This document shows, piece by piece, positions 56,184 through 64,000 of a stretch of DNA of 64,000 nucleotides. The stretch's first letter is position 1. Every line of letters starts with the position of its first letter. Position numbers and translations under genes: made by a program. Source of the DNA: Tolypocladium sp. Sup5 PDA-1 (taxonomy: Eukaryota > Ascomycota > Sordariomycetes > Hypocreales > Ophiocordycipitaceae); NCBI GenBank assembly GCA_000750105.3, contig JPHH03000007.1, positions 868,001-932,000 on the forward strand, written 5' to 3'. The notes under the pieces are model-generated. The model had not been told where the DNA came from, made no database searches, and saw only the letters and a list, made by a program, of their open reading frames with translations.

Positions 56184-57432
56184 TCGCTTCATTCGCGTCA
56201 CATCCAGCCCTTCTTTTCTCCATCTTCAAAATTTACCTTATTCCATTACCTGAACCACTGACGCAGATGCGCACATCACATCACATACGTGCAAGATTGG
56301 CAAGACAGGGTTGGCGTGGAACGCCTTATCGCTCAACATGAACTCGGGCGACTCGCCTCCCTGGCCACGGCTGACCTCAGATGTCAGGCGTGCCATCCGT
56401 CATGTTTCTACAATTCTAGAACGAAGCGGGGGTCTACAGTGCTCGAGGGTCGCACTGCATTTGCTTTTTCGGGTCCCTGGATTGGTGTTGAAACACGGCG
56501 AGCTGCAGACGAAAGCCCAGCCAGCTTGGTTGGTTCATGGACATGACATCCAGCCCAAATCCAATCTGACTGCAAGAGCAGCCTCACCGAACAACCTGCG
56601 TCAGCAGCCACCAACCGACCCCATCCTGCACCTTGGGTGCCACAACATGAACGGCAAAGCAACGGACCTCCCATCTGCTAACGCGGCGGTGTCCGCGTGC
56701 GTTTGATACCCTGCCCTGCGTCAACATTGTTGGTTGGCTGCTGACGCAGTGCAACACCACCTGGATGGACGATCGACAGCCACGCAGCCGCCCTGTTCTG
56801 GAAGGTTGCCGCTTTGGGTCAGCTGGTCAAGCAAGGGATGCTGCAGCAGCGCGAGGCTTCTTGATGCCGATAAATCGCTCACGCACCTCTTCCCCGGGGC
56901 GCTAACACGACCGAAACATGTAACGGTGCGTATAATCACCAAGTCGGCCTTGTGCCATGCGTATCCTGTCCATGAGCTGGAGCTGGGTTGTATTAAAAGT
57001 ACGCATGCAAGCTGACCTCGGTGGTTGATCACCGCCTAGTCTCCCCGCTGTGAGGCATGGTGATGCATAATGCATGGATAATGCCAGCTTGTCACGGCAC
57101 GGCACCCGGGCACCCGGAACAGAAGTTTGCAAAGAACTGGTTCACACTGACTCCAAGGATCCCAAACTTTGAGAGATAGGGGCCACCTCGTTCGCCCGAG
57201 GACAGCCCACACTAACGCTGTCTAAGTTTTCATATTCCCCCAACCCACGTCTCTTCCCCCCAGTCCAACCCTCTCGCGTGACAACAACCGCCGCCCCCTT
57301 TATATGCTATCCTGCACAAGGGGTTACATTTACGGCGGGCGCTGCCATTCCACTGACTCGTAAGGGAGTCGAGCAACATGTCTAGCATCGAGGAGCACTC
57401 CAACTATCTGTCGTCCACGGTTACCTGGATTG

Positions 57433-58407
57433 TCACTCTACTACCCGCTGCCAAGAACATCCGCTGACACCCCCCCAGGCGGCGGATACCGTCCTTGAGG
57501 CTATGGGCCCCAGGAACACTGGCGAGCGAGGAATATGGCCACCTGGACGCTCAGGGATTGGACGGAGGAGCCTAGCTCGCAAATATGTTTGCAGCCTCTC
57601 GGCGAGAGCGAGCCGTGGCTCTGGCATGGGATCTACATCTGTCGCACTTGAACGGTGACTCTGCGTGGTGGGGAAGCTATCGCAGCTACGCTCGCTGGAC
57701 GCATCATCTACCGAGATGTAGTGCCACGAGTTGGATGAAGTCTCGTCGTGGTCGGGCCCGAGGGACAGGGCCTCGAGCGACGGTAGCAGATTGCCGACCC
57801 CGTCTGACGACGTCCCATTGCCGTCAGATGGACTGCCGGAGAAGCAGTCCATGCCTCTGGCCAGTCTGCTGGAGGAGGCACACCATCGCCCCCGCTTGCT
57901 CTCCCCCCACCCATGACGATATGTAGTTCATCAAGGAAGGGCATCCAGGGGGCGTCCCCTAGCAGACCACCAATTGTGTACTCCATCTGCAGCAGAGCGA
58001 GGGCCGCGGCGGCAAACCCCATGCCGTCTCCTCCTACGTAGACATTGTGGGGACCAACCTTGGCCGCCTCCCAGTAGATCAGGCGAGTGCCACAGATTCG
58101 GCGCGCTGCCGCCATTGGTCCTCGCTCGCGATCGCGTCGATGTCCGACGGGCTCTCGTAACGAACCACTTGAAACCGTCCTCGAGAGACTCGTCGGATTT
58201 ACCACCCGGGAACGGCCCCCGAGGGAAGATGAACTTGGCGCCCTCTTCCCAGGCCCGCATCACAGAAAGCTTGCGAGCATGGAACAACAAGCTACACAAC
58301 TCCCGGCCCATGAAGTCGTCGTCGTGGAGCAGGATGAACGATAAGGTGTGCTCCCCGTTGGGAGTCACGATGTAGGTCCCATCAGGACGCTCGGCGTGTC
58401 TAGCCAT
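57433..58407 (-). pseudogene. unknown gene broken by three frame changes
   Basis: ATG 58407 opens MARHAERPDGTYIVTPNGEH and FILLHDDDFMGRELCSLLFHARKLSVMRAWEEGAKFIFPRGPFPGG, up to EDGFKW. Protein-like sequence then continues in a second frame (RYESPSDIDAIASEDQWRQR, shift at about 58160-58168), in a third (LIYWEAAKVGPHNVYVGGDG, then FAAAALALLQMEYTIGGLLGDAPW, shift at about 58078-58090), and again in another (MDCFSGSPSDGNGTSSDG onward, shift at a run of six C at about 57902-57907), ending at 57433. No splice sites explain the jumps. Either the gene has decayed, or the assembly has single-base errors here. All larger neighbours are intact, which argues for real decay. The family is not recognised; the C-terminal part is Ser-rich and low in complexity. 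Confidence 0.55.
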
Positions 58408-58912
58408 AGTGTCGATGTTATTAGATGATGTGCCTCCGCCGAGCGATCAAGGAAGTACCTTAAAAGCTGGTGCCGTAGCTGCTATTCGGTCAGTGACTGT
58501 AGAGGGCCACGTAAAGCCTAGAAGGTAGGTAGTTTAGCTTTATACGGGACGGGTATGGTGAAGTTGGTTACATTCGGCGCATTGTCCTTTCAACGTAGTC
58601 GTTTCAAAGGAGGGCGGCCGTTGTCCATCATATACGGTACGCATCGGCATTTCACGCACACGACTTTTTTCATGAAGCGGCGCCATACAGGGACTCTCCG
58701 TTCAGTGGACCGTTCAGCAGGCAGCCAAGAAGAGCATGGGCATCATTCATTAACCGGCAAACACATATGTGCCCGGTGACGTGCTCGGGCACCTTCCGGA
58801 GCCTAGGTAGTTCGTGATGGACCATGACAACAAGACCCAGTCGCATCAAGACGACGTCACAACACAGTCCCAAAACATGACAACCGAACGCAGATCCCAA
58901 AGAGCAACATAA
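58408..58912. other. intergenic region between two minus-strand genes
   Basis: This contains the promoter side of the broken gene and the 3' side of the second zinc-cluster regulator. No feature is supported. Confidence 0.5.
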
Positions 58913-61840
58913 CTACATTGGTGGATGGGCATGGGAAAATGACTGAGGATGGGACTGAGGATAATGATGAGGATGAGGATGAGGATGAGGACGAGCCTGG
59001 GGAGGTGGTTGTGGTGGCCCGTATCCAGGTCCGCCGGGTTCTCCTGGACCTCTAGGCACCGGGCCCGCGCTAGGCATATTGGCAAAGTCCAGATTCTCCG
59101 AGTGCCAATTCCATAAAGGCGCCAGCTCTCCAAGCTGAGCCTGCGTCACGGTCTCGAGCTCAAAACTGGGAGAGCCACCATCTCTTGGTGGCGGCTGGAA
59201 GTTGTTGGTGCCCATGACTGGCTGTCCAAATCCGTCAAGGGGAACACCGCCGTCGCTGGCGGCGGGAAAAGATGAAAGCATGTGGTCGTCCATGCTCGGA
59301 GGTGTGCTCTCCGAGCATGTAGAGTTGTTGGAATAAGTCTGGCCGTCGCCGCTGCCCGTGTGGCCGCTTATGGGTCCCGGCACGTCAGTAATGCCATCGC
59401 GAGGGAAATAATTGTTCTGGGGGACTGCCTGCAGTGCGGACTGAAGGTCGAGGCGATGATTATTATAATCCGGTACGCATGGCACCGCATCTGTGCTCGC
59501 GGGGGCGGGCATGAGCTCCAGCATCACGACAGGCTCCGATACCGGTATGGTGGGCAGTCTCGAGACCTTTGCCTTCTTGCGCTGAACGTCGCGCCGGGGC
59601 ACGGCAGGCTGCGGAAGCCTCCGTACTAGCCGCTCAAGAAGGTTATACGACGTCTTGGATGTCTTCGATATCGTATTTAGCTGGGCCAGCATGGCGACAG
59701 CGTCGGTAATCGAGTCCATGATCTTGTCTCGCCCCGATAGGGTGTGCTCGTGATCCTTGATGATGGCGGTACAGAGGATGGCGGCCGTGTCGAATATTGA
59801 GAAAATGATAAAGTGCAGTCGGCCGTCTCGACTATAGATTTTATCGACCCAGCTCCGCAGAGTCTTCATCAGCTTGAGGGAATAATACACGCCCACCGCC
59901 CGGATGCTCAGTTCTTCCTGGGGCGATTCCCAGGTGTACGACGTCACCATGTAGTGCCTGATGGGGTTCAAAATCAACAAGCATGCCATGGTATAGACGT
60001 AATAGCGGTGGGGGAATACCCAAGGATACTGCGAGTCCTTGGAGGTGTCGGGGTTGTCGAAGGCGTACACGCGGGGAAACTGGCGCACCCAATCCTCGAT
60101 CAATGCCTGGTATTCCCGGACTTGTGGTGGGTTGATGATGTTCTTGGGGGCACTGAACCGCGACGCCAACCGCCGTGTCAGTTCCGATTGCATCTTCATA
60201 TGAAGCAACGGAGAGGGCGAATACCCCTCCAACGTCAGGGAGGGGAGTTCAGCGTCACAATCCACACGGTCGATAACCTTGGGTCGAGAAAGGCCTGAAG
60301 AAATTTGCCTGCCAGGAGAGATGAGCACATATCTGATATCAATATCATGGCGCGGCTTACCAGTCCCATGTGTCGAGGATGCACCAAAGTCTCCTTCGCA
60401 TTTCACATTCATGCTCTGTTTCAGTTCCTGCGGGAGGCTCTCTATGGCAATCTAAGTAGAGGGGGACGGGTTAGCAGTGGATCAGGGCAAGGTATGGCAT
60501 CGGAATGGGTATGAGTGAGTGAGTGAGTGTGTGGGTGAATTTGTGTGCGTATGGGGGGTTAGGCGGTCGGGCGTGGCGTACTGAGTTCCCTGGCTTCGAG
60601 GATGGCAGCGCTGAGGACATGCCAGGCCTCAAGGAACCTAGCTTCAGCCTTGTACCAGTAGCACGAGTGCAGCAAGCGCTGAACGTTGAACATGTGGTAG
60701 TGGCCGACAGGAGCGACGCTGGCGAGCTCTCGGGCGGCGCTGTGAAGCTGTTCAGAGAGCTCGTCGGAATCCAGCCCCGAAGCGCGCTGAAGCTCTTGCT
60801 GCATGCTGTTGTCTGCATGCTGGATGCAGCAGGCACAGACGATGGCGAGGAGACATGTGTACTGAAGGGTGATGGGACGGCCCCTGGACCGTCTCTCCCA
60901 CCAGATGTGATAGTCGCGAAAGAAGTCGGGAGGGTAGATGATGTAGTAGTGGTAGTTGACATCATGGGTGAAGGTGTTCATGAGTTTGTCTGGGTCGTCT
61001 GGTCAGCAAGATGACTCAAGCGAGCGTCTCGAAGAGACTTGCCCATGGACTGGCGCTGGGGCAGCAGCTTCAGGACGCGTTCAATCTGAGGCGAGGAGTC
61101 GGCGGCGGCGAAGTCCTCTTTCGGGGCCGTCTTGGAGGGCTCCGGCTGTGCGGGAGACGAGTCAATAATGGCAACGCCTTTCGGCGATGAGACGCATCAC
61201 GCATCACGCATCACGCAGGACGCAGGGAGGCATGTATGGCAGCATGATTGGCAGCGTGATGCATCACCAGCGGGAGGGACGCACCTGTGGTTCGATGCCC
61301 AGGGTGGTGAAGAGGCGCGCGGCGGCCAGGGCGTCGAATCCGGGGGCCTCGGGAGCAGGGGAACCGGCATCTGGGGGGGCAGTGACAGGCTCGAGGTGCT
61401 GGTTGACGCGCGGGAGCTTGTCCTTGTCCCTGTCCTTTACATCATGCGATGCGGCGACGGGTGGGGGATTCGAGTAGGTGTACCGACATTCGTCGGCAAT
61501 CTTGCGGCGCTGGCAGCGGTCACACGGCCACTCACGATTGCACTGTTGGTGGGGTGAAAGAGACGTCAGTCCATGATCAGATCTCATGTGCAGCAGGGGA
61601 TATAAAGATTGATGCAAGGGCTAGCATGGCATGGCATTGCAATTGCAATATATAAACTCGATGTTCCCCTCGCGCACTCACCTTTTGCTTCCTGCGCTGG
61701 CACTCGGTGCAGGCGGAGCGGTTGTAGCCAGCGGGCTCGGTCATGGCTGCTGGGGCTGCAGCTGGTGCTGCTGCCGTCGTGGTCGTCACGTTGGCAGCGC
61801 CCACGCCCACGCCCACGTCCACGCCTACGCTCACGCTCAT
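58913..61840 (-). CDS. Zn(II)2Cys6 transcription factor with fungal-specific regulatory domain
   Basis: Five exons (61840-61682, 61542-61285, 61145-61043, 60989-60582, 60441-58913) encode 818 residues. The zinc cluster has canonical spacing: Cys44, Cys47, Cys54, Cys60, Cys63, Cys72 (CTECQRRKQKC, then CDRCQRRK), split by intron 1 exactly before Cys54. A linker, ERVLKLLPQRQSM, is followed by the regulatory domain starting NTFTHDVNYHYYIIYPPDFFRDY, with LQYTCLLAIVCACCIQHAD and ELASVAPVGHYHMFNVQRLLHSCYWYKAEARFLEAWHVLSAAILEAREL. The last 250 residues are Pro/Ser/Gly-rich and end in a His-Pro-rich tail. Intron 3 starts with GCAAGT after ATG-G, a GC-AG intron; joining there gives SMDKLMNTFTHDV. The acceptor at 60442-60443 was chosen because it is the only one in phase. 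Targets are unknown. Confidence 0.87.
61194..61214. repeat. 7-base tandem repeat in an intron
   Basis: GCATCAC is repeated three times inside intron 2 of the second zinc-cluster gene. Confidence 0.75.
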
Positions 61841-64000
61841 CGTCAGTCAGTCCGTCAGTCAGTCAGTGACTCCGTTCATCCGTCCGTCGTCCGGGTCGGC
61901 AAAGACGCGGCTGTTGAGCTGCTCGACCACAGAGTCTGCCAAAGCTGACGTGTCCTTGGTCACGGCTGATAGAGTGGCCGAGAGGGGACTGGATGGACGG
62001 GATGGTCGACAGATGGTGCGGGAGCGGCGGGGGGAGGGAGAGATGCGGTGGGGACAATGGACGGGCTTCAGGCACCCTTCGGGTTCAGCCTGGAAGGTGC
62101 GAAGTTGGTCGAGGAACTCGAGGAGGGAGCGTCGACCCAGACGCACAGAGGTACTCTTTAGCCGTCCGCTTGTACCAATCTGGAAGCAGCATCTGGCGCG
62201 ACTCTATTCTTTTGTACTCGAAAATCCCCCGTCCAACTTGCCCATCTCGACACGGCAAACCTCGATAAGCAAACCTCGATGTCGCTGCCTCGACCGAATC
62301 CATGCATCACCACATGAGAAACCGCAAGCGCCCCCAGCGGGCGTCTGCGGCGTCTGCTACTAGCAGGCACCATGCAGCAACCAAATCGAGCCAGTGGCGC
62401 CCAATCTCTCCAATCGCGGCCCCGAGGCGTCGCGATCCGCCCGCTGGGAGCTGCTTCTGCTGGGAACCAATTCTCGGGCCCTCAGCTGAGACCCTCTGGA
62501 ACGCCATCACGGTGGCCGTCCATTGCCCAACACGGCTGCACCCGTGGGCTCCAATCTGCACGAGCCCCGCTATGCACGATCGTTGCGCCCCAAAAGATGA
62601 TGTACAAAGCTCTGCCCTGCTCCCTCGGACGGCTGCTAATTACCCAACTACCCTGCTAGACAGAGCCAAGCGCGCCTGTTCGCTGGACGAGCAAACGGGG
62701 TTGAATCAATTTGAGTGGGCTTGGGTTGGTGGGTCGCGAGGACACCCTCATTGTCGACGCCTGGCTTTCTCGTGAGCAACGCTGTTTTCCCAGAATAGGC
62801 CTGTATTCTCGCCTAATTGCGAGCCTGAATGTCTCGCTTGCACATCATCTTCGTCGTCTTTCGTCGAATCGTCGTCGTCGCCTCCGTCTTCGAGGGTCGC
62901 TTCTCCTTGGGTACGGAGAGTGTGTGCCAAACACAAGCGCTCGCGCAGTTCGCACAGTCTGGAAATACCAACACTGCTGCCCAACTCATACGGTAACAGA
63001 CGTCCAACAACTGACTGTCCCTTGGCACAGCTCGAACTCGCTCAGAGCAGATACAACCTACAAGTATGAGACTCGAGAGTGGCAAGAAGTGGCTTGCTGG
63101 GGCCCTCGCGGCCAACATCCCTGCTCCCGCGCGGGCCCGGCTGGGACCGACGCCGGCCCTAGCATGTCACTGTCACCAATAAGCCATCACTCATCGTCAA
63201 ACTCGCCTTTGACGGTCGGGGTCGCTTAGATCGGCCGCGTCCGTCGTCGTGCTGCTCCTTGCGTCTGTAAGGCACTTACGGAGTAGTCCGTACGGCATGT
63301 GACTGGGGAGCGGACGTTGTAAGTCGTCGAGGTCGCCGGCCCTGTCATCCAACGTCGGAATACTTGACGCCCGATCAACTCACTTTCTCTCGGCCAACAG
63401 ACGGTCTGCCTCTCGGGCATTGTAGATAGAGACACGATCCTGCCGTCCCGCGCCTGCCAAGTGTCAAGGCTGTCATTCGCTCATTATGCCCCCGAGAGCC
63501 GACAAACATCAGGCCATTTGTGCGACGGAAGCAAACGAGCCATGTTGGCTTCATCAACGCCACCACCACGGTTCAGCTTACCACAACCACACATCTGTCA
63601 ACTCTCACTTGCAGTCGAGCGGGCAGTGCAAACCGAGCGCATATACGCATGGAGTCGGCAACTTGCGAGACGATGTCTGGAGCGTGCCAAAGAGAGTCGT
63701 CGTTCCTGGACGCTCGCAGCTGCTGTACCACCGTTGTGATCGCCATGCAGTCCCGTCCAGCTGGGCCGGGCGTCACGGAGTCTCCCGAATGCAGGCAACG
63801 GCGACGACGCTGTCTCTCTTTATGCAAACCCTGCGCTGTGTAACTGATCGCTATCTGGCATGGCGCATCTGGGTTACACAACACCAGCAAATGCAGGCCA
63901 TGACGACGCTGGGGTGTGGCAAAGATGTCGGCGTTCCCTTACAAATCTCTTACACATATACCGTGACGTCCTCTGTGCGACGCACGTTCACCATCATCCA
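61841..64000. other. 5' side of the second zinc-cluster gene and unresolved right edge
   Basis: The first few hundred bases are the likely promoter and leader of the minus-strand regulator. An ATG-started plus-strand frame at 62302-62775 (157 residues) is not supported by any domain. A GTAC-type repeat sits at 63277-63292. I see no gene entering from the right edge. Confidence 0.4.
63277..63292. repeat. GTAC-type repeat variant
   Basis: TACGGAGTAGTCCGTA, an imperfect palindrome combining the GGA and TCC forms. Confidence 0.7.

Larger units (their letters stand above)
54795..57432. other. intergenic region with a GTAC-repeat cluster
   Basis: The left edge carries the TATA-like box at 55060-55068 of the small hypothetical gene. 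The region holds the longest GTAC-type cluster (56131-56183). An ATG-started frame at 56338-56706 (122 residues, MNSGDSPPWPRLTSDVRRAI) looks slightly protein-like but has no recognisable domain, and I give it little weight. Nothing else is supported. Confidence 0.4.

Overview
The window is nuclear DNA from a filamentous ascomycete (Pezizomycotina). A sordariomycete of the order Hypocreales is my best guess, but that is an inference from gene families and GC-rich coding sequence, not a phylogenetic test. The supporting signs are short spliceosomal introns with CTNAC/CTGAC branch points, pyrimidine-rich leaders, two Zn(II)2Cys6 regulators, a Mep ammonium transporter, a GPI-anchored Ser/Thr-rich wall protein and a UDP-glucose pyrophosphorylase. 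I rebuilt exon structures by hand. Every spliced gene model below closes in frame.

Layout. 0-3 kb: the 3' end of an unrecognised gene, then an intronless kinase-like gene (-). 3-7.9 kb: no convincing gene. 7.9-10.9 kb: a Zn2Cys6 regulator (+) whose start codon sits alone on the first exon. 12.7-14.2 kb: a TauD-type Fe(II)/2-oxoglutarate dioxygenase (+). 16.1-18.2 kb: a histidine acid phosphatase/phytase with an N-terminal membrane anchor (+), convergent with an ammonium transporter (-, 18.5-20.2 kb). 22.4-25.1 kb: a CRT10-like protein (-). 25.7-27.2 kb: a membrane-anchored GH5 glycosidase (-). 28.7-30.3 kb: a Frizzled-like seven-helix receptor (-). 30.3-42.6 kb: a 12-kb gene-poor stretch whose only recognisable gene is a broken 6-phosphogluconate-dehydrogenase/imine-reductase-like pseudogene (38.0-38.9 kb). 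42.6-44.5 kb: a tandem FolB protein (+) convergent with an N-acetylglucosamine-induced-protein family gene (-). 46.8-49.2 kb: UGP1 (+), with a GC-AG first intron. 52.4-53.2 kb: a GPI-anchored Kre9/Knh1-like wall protein (+). 54.2-54.8 kb: a small hypothetical (-). 57.4-58.4 kb: a gene broken by three frame changes (-). 58.9-61.8 kb: a second Zn2Cys6 regulator (-), also with a GC-AG intron.

Functional reading. The stretch from 12.7 to 27.2 kb holds genes for obtaining or releasing sulfur (TauD family), phosphate (phytase family), ammonium (Mep) and glucan sugar (GH5). The ammonium transporter has three GATA-factor-type sites upstream. UGP1 and the wall protein both concern cell-wall polymer supply or structure. 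These links are inferred from family knowledge.

The most unusual non-coding signal is a short, near-palindromic repeat, GTAC-GAA-GTAC or GTAC-GGA-GTAC and its truncated relatives. It recurs about twenty times across the window, and I found none inside an exon of an intact gene. One copy lies inside the 38-kb pseudogene and supplies an in-frame stop. I saw no tRNA, rRNA, CRISPR array or intact transposon.
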